Made by a program: the position numbers and the translations under genes. 64,000 nt of DNA from assembly GCA_028583405.1 (NCBI GenBank), contig CM053247.1, positions 7,770,058 through 7,834,057 of the forward strand. The letters are read 5' to 3'. This DNA comes from Pogonophryne albipinna (taxonomy: Eukaryota; Chordata; Actinopteri; Perciformes; Artedidraconidae). The notes beneath the pieces were generated by a model, which was not told the origin of the DNA, searched no databases, and saw only the letters and a list, made by a program, of their open reading frames with translations. Positions 45,901 through 57,800 of this stretch are shown piece by piece. Within the stretch, counting starts at the first letter, position 1, and every line of letters starts with the position of its first letter.

Positions 45901-48900
45901 CCCTCTCACTCTCTAAGTCAGGGGTCTGCAACCCGCGGCTCTCGACCCCTAATCTCCACCGGGTCCGTCTGCATCGCGTTTCGTATCTTGTATTTTGAGG
46001 TGATACTGTGACACATAAATAAAAAACAAAACGGTTTTAATTAGGTCAATTAAAATATGCGTCATATCCTGCTACGGTCCCGCGCCAGCGCCTTTTCCTG
46101 CAGGCGAATAACCTGACCCTCGGCTCGATGAGCGAACTATGGATAAATCAAAGAAAAGAAAAGTACTCGAGGAACACAGGATTTAATTCTGCGTGGACAG
46201 AGTTATATGCTTTCACAGCAAACGATACTGGTTTACCGGTATGTTTGATATGTAGAGAGAAGTTGTCAAAGGTGCTGCAGCCTTGGGTCCTTCTCAGGTC
46301 GATTATTTTCATTTCCTCGCTCCTCTGTATCACCGGAAGTTGATTTGTCTGCGCCATCTTGAGTACCGTCCCATGGCGCTTATTTCGAGAAGGGTCAAGC
46401 TGCAGCCGCAGCCAGTCGGTGGAGGTTGAAGCTGTAGGAAGCTGTACTTCCAAATATGGTCAGAAGAGAGCGCGCCCAACACGTGGGTTCTTTTATTTGG
46501 GGTCAAGTACAGTGTCAGAATAAGTGAGAAATGAATTTAACTTCTGTTAGACAGCTATCATACTGAATAAATATTTACTGTGAATGTATGCAAAAATGTA
46601 TGGCATATGGCTGTCTAACAGAAGTTAAATCCATTTCTCACTTATTCTGACAATGTACTTAAGCCCAAATAAAAGAACCCAATAAAAAGAGTTGTTAAAT
46701 AATAGTGAAGTCACGTTGTAATAACAATAACTCATCTCTCTCGAGTTTTCTTTTTGTGTTTTACCAAAAGCCACTGTGTCAAGTGTCCTACTTGGGTTGC
46801 CGTCCGGAGTTGTCCAATATGGCGGACCATCTCGCACATGCGCACTGCAGATCGGGCAGAGCTGCAGATCGGGTAGTGACAGTCACTGTTTTGCAGCTCC
46901 AGACAAAAAATGAATGGTGACTGTAAAAACTACACTACGCATGCTCAGAGTATTTTCCTATGTAATGTGTGTGGCAAAAAAATAATGACCATAGGGGCAC
47001 TGAGCTGCCATCCCCACCATACGTCATCTCACATAATTCAGAGCTGATTGGCTGTAAGTACGTGTGCCGCGAAAAGTGTGGTGTGTAAAGAGGAGACGAG
47101 AGAGGTGCAGTGACGCGTCCTAAAACCTGGAAGTAAGCTGCGCATGGCTTCCCTCCCTTCTCCATAGGATTTTAGAAAATAGCTCCAAATAAGATCTGTG
47201 GGAAACGTACCTGTTAGATAAATGCACGTTTTGTTCAGCCGGATAATATCCACATGTCTACTCTACTTTTATAATTTTATAATCATAAATCTATCAATTA
47301 GATTTATGATTCGACTTTTGAAACTACAAGAAGATAAGGAGGACTTTTACAAAAAAGTAATAGAGATTTTTGTCCAGAAGGATAGGCAAATGAACTTCAT
47401 CTTCAAGTCAAGGTAAGACCACAATTTTATTGAAAATGGGATCTTACTAAGAGAGAACAATTCAATATTTAAATGATAAAATTACATTTTTTGGGTATCC
47501 TCCTGTTGAACTGTCTGTTTAATATTAATTGAAGCATCAGACTAAAGAGGCTTTTGAAAATAATATTATATTTGGATTTAGGTCAAAATATAATATTTGT
47601 AAACCTGAAGAGTCAGAGCCAGTGCCTCACCAGCCATGAACCTCACTGCACGTCACTGCAGAAGCTTATATATAGAGATCTTGTTTTTTGTGCCCCACCA
47701 CTTTTGTACACTGGCCATGAATAACACGTATGAACTTGTCAATATAAACATCTGGATGAGAAAGAAAACACATTCTAAAGTCACATAATAGATCACTTTG
47801 TTTTCAAAAAACAACAGCCAAACCATGGCAATGACATGCAGTCAATCACAAGGCAGCCCTGCCCTCAAGCATAAGCTGCTTTATCGCCAATTTTACTGTA
47901 AATGAGACAATAATTAAAAATGTTTTACCTCATACTATACTGATGAAGACTTAAACAAATCTTAAATACGGCAATAAATCAGGTGAGAATAAGGGCTTTT
48001 TTCTCATAGACTTCTATCCAATCTGCCATCTTTCTGCAGCCATTAGAGTCGCCCTCTGCTGGAAATCTGAGAAAATAGGTTCAAGCAATCCGCATTGGTT
48101 TCAGTTTTCCAACCCTGCAAGTGATGCTTTGTGGGACAAGGCCTGTTGATGAATAATGTGTGTGACGAGAGTTTTGTTCTACTGAGCAGTTTTAGACAAA
48201 ACGTATTATGTACTATGACAAACCGTAACTTTTCTGACATGCAAAATGATCTTTAAAATTGACACGCATCATATGTGTAATTCATAGCACATATCAAATG
48301 GGATAAAAAAAAAAAGTTTTGTCTCCAGCCCCTGACTGCTCTTCATAATTGATCCTACATAAGGTCTGGAGAGTGCTAAAAGGTTGTCCTTTCAATAGGA
48401 CTATACTATAAGTCTCAAATGAATTTGTCCAAAATCAAAACATTGTAAAGATCATAGCCTGCTCAAAATCAACACATAAACATTATAATTTTGAGCATTT
48501 TAGCATGCTGATGTTAGCATTTAACAACTCACAGGGCTCCTAGCATGACTGTAGATGTGCCTTGTTAAAGCATGATCAAAAACTGCCCATACAATGTCCA
48601 TACATTTAAACACTTTGTAAGTATTTATTTCTACATGAACTACACTCAAATATACCTTTACTTGTCAGATAAGGATAGTCAAACATTATATAATTACTTT
48701 TCATTGCTCGGAAGGGCCCAAAATAAACAAAGCGATGTTTGAACAGCTGTTTACTGAAGTGTGTCAGGTGAGGATACAGCGCCGGGTTGATCGGGGACTC
48801 GTACCTTGAGCAGAAAGACCTTGGACCCGTGAGCTCTGAGGTTCATGTGCTGCCAGGACAGGTATTCATTAACACGAGCACGCTGCTGCAGGTCAGCTGG

Positions 48901-50326
48901 GTACCAGTGATCTGCCAATGACGACGAGTGTTTCTGCAGCATGTACTTCAGGATCGCCACGCTGCAACACAAGACAGCATGGAGAAAATATGAGGAACCA
49001 AGGAATGTTTTAAAATAGTGAAAGTGTTTCACCTCATTGCTTTTGATCTGCACTGGAAATGTAATCAAAAGGCCAGGTAACAGTAATGTTATCTCAATTT
49101 CAAAAACTAGTTAATTGTCACAGGAACTCTAATTATTGACATTAGTAGAACTTTTTTAAAGTTTACATTAAATAATCTCTTTAATTACGTTCAACAACCA
49201 GGTTGACGGTGCAGAAGTTCCTTCGTCCTTCGTCCACTATTTCCACTTCTGGGGATTTTCAGGTAATGATTAGATAAAGCTAAAGCGTGCCTGTTGAATA
49301 TGTTAACATCACAAACTCAACAAAACACATCTTTAAACCATCATCACTTACTTGCAGGTGTCTTAATATGAAAAGATGGATCAAACGTGGCCATTAATAC
49401 TGGCTTTGAAAACAAATTGGTATCTAAAAGGAAGTCAACCATTAACCCAAGTCTTTGTTATACCTTTCCGTCAGAACGAAGCTTCCATCCTTCATGACGG
49501 GAACCTTCCTCATGACATTGATCTTTCCAAATTCCTCGCTGTACTGTTGCCCTGAGAGAAACACACACAAATCAGAATCACAGATGTGTTTGAATAAAGA
49601 CAACATTTCAACCAGAAATATAAAAAGTATATATGAATGCATGGGTTCTTCCACCATTTGGCGAAGAAGGGTAAAATTAAAAACATGAAAAAAAAATGGT
49701 GTTTTTTTTAACCCTCCCAACAGCTCTGTCCTTCTTTTTTTTTTTTTTTTGTTCCTGTCACGTCTCTGTTATACTCGATCACCTCAGGGACAGAGGAATG
49801 TTTTGTCTGGATGCTTTGACCTTTGGCCCTCTACATCCCGCTCTCTGTTTGCCTGCAAAGATTGAAGTCTGCCGACAGGTCTGGGTGAGATGTAGCAATG
49901 TAGACTAATAGGAGTTTTTTGTTATGTTAGTGCTTACAGATCAAGTTCAAGGCCTGCGGGATGTTCAACTCCCAACATCAAAAAGTGTTATAGAGTAAAA
50001 AAAAACACAAAGAGAAAGAAAAGGCTACAAAAACACGACAATGTCCCTTTATCTAAGTCAAGCCATTAAACTCTGCAAACTCAACATAGGGGAACTTTGT
50101 GCATATTAACAAATCATAGAATAAACTATTTTAAGTCAAAGCTATGAACTACTTGAATACAAATAAAGTGGAAGTGCATGCAATCAAAAAGTCTCGTCCC
50201 TGTCTCTTCTGTGAGATTACCTGCAAAGAGTTCCACCAACTTAAACTCAAAGGGAATCCCGATAGCTTTGGCCAACAGGAAGACGGAGCGGCAGGGCTGG
50301 GAGTGCAGGTCGAGGTAGAGCTCCAT
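42960..50326 (-). CDS. gstt1: Glutathione S-transferase theta 1-like, five coding exons
   Basis: Cytosolic theta-class GST, which conjugates glutathione to small electrophiles such as halogenated or epoxide compounds. Coding exons (minus strand): 50326-50221, 49551-49464, 48961-48805, 45537-45361, 43160-42960. All four introns are GT-AG (669, 502, 3267 and 2200 bases) and the phases join cleanly to 242 residues, the usual family length. The N-terminal thioredoxin fold has 'LYLDLHSQPCRSVF' with the catalytic theta Ser (Ser9 here), 'KVPVMKDGSFVLTES' with the cis-Pro and glutathione-contact Glu-Ser, and 'VAILKYM'. The all-alpha domain shows 'HWYPADLQQRARVNEYLSWQH', 'LEDKFLQNKPFIVGDKISVADLV' shortened here to its key ISVADL motif, and 'AEAHEVIMKV'. 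The start is the first ATG in frame. Whether this is the a or b teleost paralogue is not decided. A TATA-like tttaaaa lies about 110 bases upstream; a MITE lies 380 bases upstream. Confidence 0.95.
43465..44867 (-). mobile_element. hAT element in gstt1 intron 4
   Basis: Ends caggggtgcccaacc and ggttgggcacccctg are a perfect 15-bp inverted repeat, flanked by a perfect 8-bp duplication gcctaaag (43457-43464, 44868-44875). Length 1403 bp. It carries a truncated transposase in the same orientation as gstt1. The right end retains 'ctcgcgatcgactaggaatc' and the left 'gagagctacttttaaagttg' subterminal sequences typical of Charlie-type hATs. Confidence 0.93.
44155..44590 (-). pseudogene. hAT transposase N-terminus (GTF2IRD2/Charlie-like), frameshifted
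   Basis: Starts MAEAKKPNIYNFHSEWEDDY at 44590, followed by 'SICLIYNASVALSKKGNL', the degenerate BED/zinc region of this transposase group in which the second Cys is replaced by Tyr. A frameshift near 44420 moves the reading to a second frame with 'LNAQQSIFTRPNNKSKAATI', 'VLAKHMKSFKDGEVVKEAFL' and then a stop. The catalytic hAT core is absent, so it is a deletion derivative. An in-intron location means it would be spliced out of gstt1 RNA. Confidence 0.8.
45919..46345 (+). pseudogene. hAT terminus and BED-finger start in gstt1 intron 3
   Basis: Begins with a hAT-like end caggggtctgcaacccgcgg. At 46140 a frame starts MDKSKKRKV and, after a one-base shift, continues 'FNSAWTELYAFTANDTGLPV' with 'CLICREKLSK', a C-X2-C finger start of the same transposase group as the element in intron 4. 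The rest is missing and the right terminus was not found. Confidence 0.6.
46477..46685. mobile_element. Inverted-repeat MITE in gstt1 intron 3
   Basis: Arms of about 80 bp: tgggttcttttatttggg at the left and cccaaataaaagaaccca at the right, with 'cagaataagtgagaaatg' and 'aacttctgttagacagct' mirrored. The spacer is about 45 bases. No coding content and no clear target duplication. Confidence 0.8.
47106..47412 (+). repeat. Shared leader and first exon, copy 1
   Basis: The block 'gtgcagtgacgcgtcctaaa' to 'aatcataaatcta' is closely matched by 62009-62225. Downstream an ATG at 47309 opens 'MIRLLKLQEDKEDFYKKVIE...' to a donor (tcaag|GTAAG at 47412), so it looks like a promoter/5' UTR plus first exon of a transposon gene. 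The protein is not recognised. Bases 47413-48804 within intron 3 hold no gene. Confidence 0.5.
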
Positions 50327-50708
50327 CCTGTCAGAGTCTGAGGCTGCTGTGAGTTCAGCCCTCTCCCACCGCGCCTGTTATCCTCTGTCCGACAGGAACT
50401 CCGCCTCTCCTCGCTGTGAGGCTCGTTGATTTTTAAACGGTGGCGACAGTTCAAAGTAAGCAGGCCGTCGTGGTTGAGCGGTCCGACCTTTGGCCTCCGC
50501 TTTGCTCAACATTTTGTAAACATTGTGGAGATTATCACATTTGTATCTGCTCGCCGTTCCCCTAGTCTGTAAATAATTGTCCTCTTTGTAATGAGTTTAC
50601 AGCAAATCATACGGATAAAAGATAAAGATAAAAATATGTTATTGTCATTTGATGAGGCTGGCTTTGGCTTAGGTAAGGGAAAGGGATCTAGGGCTGAGGG
50701 AATCGTAA

Positions 50709-50889
50709 AGTTGACTTTAATTAAATGTATTATGTCAACAAATTTCACACAACTGAATTAGGTTAGTTGAAAGTAATAATATCAAGTTGAACCTGTAATA
50801 TTTTGTATTAAACTTAATATGAATGCTTTCAACTAACCTAATACAATTATGTGAAATCTGTTGACATAATACATTTAATTAAAGTCAAC
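50709..50889. mobile_element. Inverted-repeat MITE upstream of gstt1
   Basis: Arms of about 65 bp: gttgactttaattaaatgta and tacatttaattaaagtcaac, with 'aattaggttagttgaaag' mirrored by 'ctttcaactaacctaat'. It lies about 380 bases 5' of the gstt1 start codon. No coding content. Bases 50890-51244 hold nothing recognisable. Confidence 0.8.
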
Positions 50890-51244
50890 GTTTCAGTTTT
50901 TAAATCAGAATTTCAAAACAGAGGGTTGGTATGTTTGTGAAATCCAACTATGGCATTTTGTTTTGCATTGTGCAAAGTGATTTTGTACGTAGTAGAAATC
51001 TTGCTGAAACAGATGTTAGCTATGAGAGTCCAGGGGAAAATATATTGTTTTCTTGTTGCAGTCATTTTGTAATCCCTTTGAATGGAAGAGGATTAGTTCC
51101 ACATGTGAACAGCACCTTTCACCATTGATTTAAGTAATCTGTGAAAATGTTACTGTGTGTGGTTACCTATTTGTGTTGTTTCATGTTATAACAGATGAAA
51201 GACTTACAAAGAAGGTTTTGTTCCTGTCGAGTTTAAATTATGTG

Positions 51245-51312
51245 TGTTTTATACATAAATATGTGTCCCCGGTGTGTCGGGGAACTCACGCAGCCTCAGA
51301 AAATAAAGCCCT
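51245..51312 (+). repeat. Fragment of the TTAA element family
   Basis: 'tttatacataaatatgtgtc', 'cccggtgtgtcggggaactc' and 'cagaaaataaagccctc' match the left part of the element at 52969-53938. It abuts the TAS2R pseudogene, so it probably marks the truncation point of that gene. Confidence 0.7.
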
Positions 51313-51980
51313 CCTGCTGGTCCTGGGAGTGCTTGCCAACGCCTTCAACCTGGGGGTCATGCTGGTGCAGCAGTGGAGGTCTGGAGGTGTGAAAACCCTG
51401 GCTGTCATCATCTGCTTCATATCCCTGAGCAACATCCTGCTGTAGATCTCCACCTTCGCCCTGGTGGCCTCCGTCTGGGCCGGGGTGCTCTGCCGGCCGG
51501 ACCTACCTTTCTTCTTCTGCGTCTTCCTGTTCGTGTGCCTCAGCAGCAACTCCGTCAGCTTCTGGTGTGTCTCATGGCTGAGCGTCCTCTACTGTGTGAG
51601 GGTTTTGAGCTTCTCCTCGATTCTCTTCAGGGCGATCAAGATGAACCTCTCCACCATCCTGAACGTCGCCCTGCTGGTGACCCTGCTGACCTCTTGCATG
51701 ATGTTCACCCCTTTCTTCTACCTCAATTTCCAAACCAAAAGTCTTGTTCTTACCGTGACAGAAAAGGCTGTTTGTGCCATCAAAAAGCCTCTGTTCCCAG
51801 GCTGGGTCAACGTTAACGGTTACGTAGTTACCTTCATCTGCTACCTCACACTGATGCCCTCTGCAGTCATGCTTCCTACCTCTCTGAGGATGGTGGTGTA
51901 CCTCTGCAGACACAGCTGGTCCCTGCAGAGGAAGGAGAGCGGCTCCCCCGCAGCAGGCTCCTACCTGCTGGTCCCATGTA
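51313..51980 (+). pseudogene. Bitter taste receptor (TAS2R) pseudogene, both ends missing
   Basis: A single reading frame encodes a seven-helix type receptor with TAS2R hallmarks: helix 1 'LGVLANAFNLGVMLVQQW' (the LGxxxNxF pattern), helix 2 region 'AVIICFISLSNILL', helix 3 'FWCVSWLSVLYCVRVLSFSS' (WLxVxYCxK-like block followed by the F-S loop), helix 4 'VALLVTLLTSCMMFTPFFYL', and helix 5 to intracellular loop 3 'LRMVVYLCRHSWSLQRK'. A TAG at 51443-51445 interrupts helix 2, the N-terminus is replaced by repeat sequence at 51312, and the frame ends before helices 6 and 7. TAS2Rs are single-exon receptors for bitter compounds. About 225 residues remain against roughly 300 in the family. Confidence 0.7.
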
Positions 51981-52129
51981 AAAGACTGTATCATTTAAAA
52001 TGATACAAATGTATAAACTTCTATTTATATAAATATATATAATACTGTGATATATTACTGTAAACCACACTCTATGAATATAAGATTGAATTTGTAAATG
52101 TCCCCCTTTAATCATAACCACACCACACG

Positions 52130-52420
52130 TTTCAGCTAAATTGGTCCGGGAATCTTCAGGGAACGTTCCCGGTTCCCTAAAGATTTATACAATAACCTTT
52201 AGATTACTTTCAGGCAATGTTCATTTGATCGTTAGAAGTAATGTTACCTAACAGCTCTTTAAAGTTTGTATTTTTTCCCAAATACATTTCTGAAAACGTT
52301 CTGGAAATGTTTCCGGTTATTGGAATAATCTTTGGGGAACTTTCCCTAAAGATTCCATATTTAACCTATTGGGAACGTTCTAGTCTTTGGAAGGCTAGAA
52401 AAACATTTTTGAATTTATTA
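52130..52420 (+). repeat. 'gggaacgttcc'-rich repeat
   Basis: Several short palindromes of the ggaacgttcc / ggaaatgtttcc type recur with 'ttccctaaagatt' and 'taacctttag'. It looks like a decayed dispersed repeat. No coding content. Confidence 0.45.
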
Positions 52421-52562
52421 TTATTATTAATAAATTATGTATTTTTGTACACAGTTTGATGTGGAAAATACCCGACAGATATTTTCTTGCCTTTTCCAGT
52501 TATTACAATTATTATTTTAGACATTAGACGTTTTTATTGCATGGCGATGACATACTGAGAAG

Positions 52563-54088
52563 CAGAGGTGGGAAGTAGTCGAGTACAAATATTTCGTTAC
52601 TGTACTTAAGTACATTTTTCTGGTGTCAGTACTTTCTCCACAACTTATTTCTGACGACTTTTTACTTTTATTTCTTACATTTTGAACACAAAGACCTGTA
52701 CTTTCTACTTCTTACATTTACCAAACAGGCTGGTTCCTTTTGTTCGAATGTGGTGGCGTGATCATTGCGTGCCTATTGATTTGAACACGATCCGTGTATC
52801 CATCATTTCCTGGTCTTCTCTAAAGAAGAGGGACCAATGAAAACATTGTCATGTTGCCGTTGTTCAGCATGGAAACATTCATTAGCTAACAATGACATTA
52901 TTGTTCTATTAATATAAAGGGAGGTCAGGTACTCTTTGAAACAGCTGCTAGTTGTGGGTACTTTTTAGTTAAAGTGGACCTATCATGCAAAATGCACTTT
53001 TGTACGTCTTTTATACATGAATATGTGTCCCCGGTGTCAGGGAACTCACCAAGTGTCAGAAAATACAACCCTCTCTCTTTTCCTCCGTAACCAAATCTTT
53101 AAAAAAACGGGGCAACAACATACAGATTCCATCCGACCCAACGTCAGCCCGGAATAGTGTCCGTTAACACGAGACCGCTCGAAAGTGCTGGATACGCTGT
53201 AGTACATATGCCAGGCCTGTAAGTGGCGCTGTAGTATGCCACAAAAGTAGCGAAGAAGACTTCCCGCGCATGGTTGCCATGGTTGCCCTTCTGTTTATTC
53301 TCCGCTGTGGATGCTCTGGCTCTTTTTCTCCCTCGCCGAGGCAAGCGTTTGCTCCTGCTGCTGTAATTCAATGCAATCCCTCCCCGTCGAGGCAAGCACT
53401 GTAATTCTCTCCGGTTAGTCCACCAGCAGATGACAAACACCCACCTCTCCGTCTCTTCCAAGGGATGAGGGACCGTGCGGCAGAGTTTCAGTTAGATTTT
53501 TTTTCGCCGGTCAACATGTCCGTTAAAGTTTAAATCTTCCGGACAAAATTTGAAAAGTGCCGGTCAAAGGTCTTCTTTGTTATTTATTGAACTTTAAAAC
53601 AAATGAATAACGACTCTATATAATCATATAAGAATAATACACGGAGGACGGAGCATCTCTTTTCCTCCCCCTTTTCTGAGAGCCCAGCAGCTGATCTCTG
53701 AGCACGCCCCCTCTCCTGCAGGGGGGCGTGGTCAGCTGCAGCTCATTTGCATTAAAGCTACGTCACAGAATCAGCCCCTGCAAAAACAGGGCTGGAAAAG
53801 AGCAAATAGAGCGAAATGAGTCATGGCTAAAATGCATGATCTGTTTGGTATTTTGAAAAAAAAACTTCACAGACATGTTTTATATAGGTATGGTCCTACA
53901 ATATATTTTTCACATATAGCATGATAGGTCCACTTTAAGTACAACTCACAGGGCTCCTAAGCCCATACTTCTTTACTTTTACTTGAGTAAAGATGTTTAG
54001 TCAGTACTTCTACTTTTAGTATTTTTTAAACACGAGTATCTGTACTTCTACTTGAGTAAAGGATGTGTGTGTACTTTTGCCATCTCTG
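52563..54088. mobile_element. hAT element ('cagaggtggg' ends) with nested TTAA element
   Basis: Ends cagaggtgggaagtag and cttttgccatctctg; the subterminal parts hold 'agtacaaatatttcgttact' and 'cttctacttgagtaaaggat', a pattern common in fish hAT repeats. Flanks are ctgagaag (52555-52562) and gtgagaag (54089-54096), seven of eight identical. No transposase is present. Confidence 0.8.
52969..53938. mobile_element. TTAA-flanked DNA element, complete copy
   Basis: Begins TTAAAGTGGACCTATCATGC and ends gcatgataggtccactttaa, a perfect 20-bp palindromic terminus including TTAA. Length 970 bp, inserted within the hAT at 52563-54088. A partial copy starts the window (1-219) and a fragment adjoins the TAS2R pseudogene. 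Short frames inside (for example on the minus strand at 53461-53144) have no recognised domain. Confidence 0.88.
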
Positions 54089-54109
54089 GTGAGAAGTAAC
54101 AAACACTTT

Positions 54110-56202
54110 ATATTTATTTGGGATTTCTCTGACTCGTTCCAACTCCTGCCTCCAAACTCTGCTGCAGAAACTCTCCTCTGTACTCTCTCATCCTCTCTGG
54201 ACTCTCTCTGTCCTCTCACATCTCGGCAGGCTCGTCAGTCCCCTCCTGCTCCCTGGCTAAATGACGCACTGCGTGCTAATAGAATCGTCCTTCGGGCAGC
54301 AGAGCGGAAACGGTGGAAATCCAAACACCATGACGACCTCCTAACCTATCAGGCTCTCCTCTCCTCTTTCTCTGCTTCGATCTCTCAGGCAAAAAGCACT
54401 TTCTTTCAAGATAAGATCCAATCTTCCTATTCCAATCCCAAAAAAACTATTTTCCATCTTCTCCTCCCTCCTGGACCCCCCCAAAGCCCCTTCCCCCTCC
54501 TCCCTTCTGTCAAGCGACTTTGTTAACCACTTTGAAAAAAAGGTTGATGATATTCGCTCTTCTTTTTCTGACTCACCTTTACTCACCACTGGGTAACCAG
54601 ACCCTCCTTTCACCCACACACTGACCTCCTTTTCCCCTCTCTCTCCAAGTGAGGTTCTTACCCTCATTACCTCTGCCCGCCCCTACCACCTGTCCTCTGA
54701 ACCCTATCCCTTCAAACCTCCTTCAGACTATCGCTCCTGATATTCTACCGTTTCTCACCCATTTCATCAACACTTCTCTAACTTCTGGTCACTTTCCAAA
54801 CAGTCTCAAGGAGGCAAGAGTAAACCCTCTCCTAAAGAAACCCACTCTCAACCCATCCGATGTTATAAACTACAGGCCTGTCTCTCTCCTCCCGTTCCTG
54901 TCTAAAACACTTGAACGCGCTGTCTTTAAACAACTCTCCTGTTATCTCCATCAGAACAACCTTCTGGATCCGCACCAGTCTGGTTTCAAGGCAGGTCACT
55001 CCACAGAAACTGCCCTCCTTGCTGTCACTGAGGAACTGCACACTGCTAAAGCAGCCTCCCTCTCCTCTGTCATCATCCGTCTGGACCTGTCTGCTGCATT
55101 CGACACGGTGAATCATCAGATCCTCCTTCGCACTCTCCAAGAACTTGGAGTTTCAGGCTCTGCACTTTCCCTCATCACCTCATACCTCAAAGACCGCACC
55201 TACAGGGTTACTTGGAGAGGGTCCGAGTCCGACCCTTGTCAATTAACTACAGGGGTCCCTAAGGGCTCTGTTCTTGGTCCCCTCCTCTTCTCCTTGTACA
55301 CAAACTCGCTCGGATCTGTCATTAGCCCGCATGGTTTTTCATACCACTGCTACACTGACGACACCCAATTAATTCTGTCCTTTCCCCGCTCAGAGACCCA
55401 GGTCGTCGCACGCATCTCTGCTTGTCTAGCTGACATCTCTCAGTGGATGTCTGCTCATCACCTCAAGCTCAACCTTGACAAGACTGAACTGCTTTTCCTT
55501 CCGTGAAGAGATTGTCCCACTCTTGACCTGACGATCAACATCGGTACCTCTGTTGTTTCCCCGACTCAGACTGCAAGGAATCTGGGTGTGATCCTAGATA
55601 ACAACCTGTCCTTCACTGCAAACATAGCTGCTACAACCCGCTGCTGCAGATACACGCTTTACAACATCAGGAGGATACGTCCCCAGCTGACCCAGAAAGC
55701 GACGCAGGTTCTGATCCAGGCTCTCGTCATCTCACGCCTAGACTACTGCAACTCCCTCCTGGCTGGTCTCCCTGCATGTGCCATCCGACCTCTGCAGCTC
55801 ATCCAGAATGCACCGGCTCGTCTGGTCTTCAACCTTCCTAAATGTTCCCACACCACGCCGCTCCTCCGCTCCCTCCACTGGCTTCCGGTAACTGCTAGAA
55901 TCCTCTTGAAGACAATGGTACTTGCGTACCATGCTGCGAATGGATCTGGCCCTTCCTACATCCAGGACATGGTTAAACCGTACACCCCAGCACGTGCACT
56001 CCGCTCTGCATCAACCAAACGGCTCACTGCACCCTCGCTGCGAAGGGGACCCAAGTTCCCATCAGCAAAAACACGTGGGTTTACTATCCTGGCTCCAAAA
56101 TGGTGGAATGAGCTCCCCATTGACATCAGGACAGCAGATAGCTTACACACCTTCCGGCGCAGACTGAAAACTCATCTCTTTCGACTCCACTTCGAGCAAT
56201 AG
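54110..56202 (+). pseudogene. L2 reverse transcriptase with YTDD and one stop
   Basis: Upstream frame: 'QARQSPPAPWLNDALRANR' and 'RAAERKRWKSKHHDDL', the linker after the endonuclease. After frameshifts near 54500-54650 the main frame carries 'LKEARVNPLLKKPTLNP', 'YRPVSLLPFLSKTLER', 'LDLSAAFDTVNHQ', 'GVPKGSVLGP' and 'CYTDDTQLI'. The catalytic box is YTDD where the other copy has YADD. A TGA at 55504-55506 interrupts the frame, which continues in register to 56202 with 'LPVTARI' and 'WWNELP'. Confidence 0.85.
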
Positions 56203-56400
56203 AACTATTAAAAAAGCACTTATATACTAATAAAGGACTGGCTTAACTAAAGCCAGTTGAGTAGCACTTGAAATGTTTTTGCTCTATGGAACCTGATGTA
56301 CTTATATGATTCTGTTTTCTTCAAGTTTGTATTTTGTTGGTCGAACGTAAGTCGCTTTGGATAAAAGCGTCAGCTAAATGCAATGTAATGGAATGTAATA
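54110..56400 (+). mobile_element. L2-clade LINE, copy 2
   Basis: Second L2 insertion in the same orientation as the one at 1735-3849, with a longer 5' part and a short (TGTAA)n-like tail near 56380-56400. It starts immediately 3' of the hAT at 52563-54088. The two copies differ mainly by small deletions and scattered substitutions, so they belong to the same subfamily. Confidence 0.87.
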
Positions 56401-56649
56401 TTATTATAAATTCATTGCAATTGGTATTTTATTGACTGTCTTTTAAATTGAAATGCAGATGTTGTGTTCTATTTGAACAATGCACACTATTAATAAATTA
56501 CATAATTGGTTGATAAAATCATCTGATTGACGATGTGTGTGGTGTGAGACGTTCTATGTTTTTCAATGTTATTGCAGTTCCTCCTGATCACCAACAGAGG
56601 TCAATAAAGGCTCTGATATCTTGATGACTCCCTGAAGTTCACATAGGTT

Positions 56650-56652
<3 letters not shown>

Positions 56653-56690
<38 letters not shown>
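56653..56690 (+). repeat. (GT)n microsatellite
   Basis: About 18 GT units followed by a short GA run. Bases 56700-57800 hold no recognisable gene; a minus-strand aataaa near 57565 is not supported by a nearby coding exon. Confidence 0.9.
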
Positions 56691-56699
<9 letters not shown>

Positions 56700-57800
56700 C
56701 AGACTGTGATGGTTGTAGAAGGTCAAGGTCAACAGGGGTCAATGAATCAGACTGACTATTCAAAGAATACTTATGTATCTAGTAATACCTTACAGGGTTT
56801 AAAAATCAAAACATACGTACATTTTATAATATGTGAATTACATGTATGGAGAGCTAAGTAACTTTAAAAAGGCTTTATCATTTTAACAATCACCAATAAT
56901 GTATACTGACAATTTTATTTTGTATCAATATGTCCCTCTTTGAGCACTTTTCAGTGATTAAGAGAAACAACCCTGATAAAAACCTTAAAAAACATGTTCA
57001 CTAACCAGTATGACAGAAGACAAAAGTGTACTATTCCTTAATCCAAAGCAAAACAAAGTGAGGGACTGTGCTCAATACCCTGGCTAGCTAAGAGGACAGG
57101 TTAGCCCAAAACAGGTACATTCTATAAACTCTCATTTGAACTATGAATAATAATTTATAATCAGTATTTTCTTCAGAAATGCAATTTTATCTTAATTGAC
57201 TAGCAATTTTCAAACATTTAATGCATATTAATGATAGCTATAACAGAATTGATGGCACTTTTTTTAGATCTACTCATAGGAAACAATATGATATACCGAT
57301 ATGTTTCTGTCCTATCTGACTTGAGTCATTTTCAAAAATGTTCAATTTGATAAACTTGGCGTCTGATCAGTTTTCACCGAACTATCCCTCAAAATCAGTT
57401 TCTGAGAGAATTGAAAAAGAAAGCACCATGCAGGTGCATAATTCTGCTTTCCTTTACAGTTTATAGGTGATTTGGAAAGGTAACATCATCTATGTTAGAC
57501 TTGCAGTGCGGACCTGTTCCACCGTTCAGGCAGAGAGAGTCATTGTACAAACATGTGGGATTTTATTAAGCAGACCGGTAGCATTTAGAAAACATTCACC
57601 AACTTGATGAAACATGCACAGCATTTACAAAAAAAACCTGAAAAAAAATAAACACTGCAAGAATCTCAAAACCCAACGGAAACGGGGACACTAAAATGTG
57701 ACGCACTCAGCTGGGACCGGAGTTCTTGTTGATGTTTGGGGATTATAAAGTTGCCCAAATGTCACTGTTGGCAGAGTCAGAGTTTTTCATGATTGTAAGT

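Noticed and set aside
51572..51994. 140-codon minus-strand frame at 51.6-52.0 kb
   Set aside because: Antisense of the TAS2R-like frame; it is charged and low in complexity, with no domain.
54016..54219. Considered extending the 54-kb L2 copy upstream of 54110
   Set aside because: The hAT right end and its duplication occupy positions up to 54096, so the LINE begins after them.
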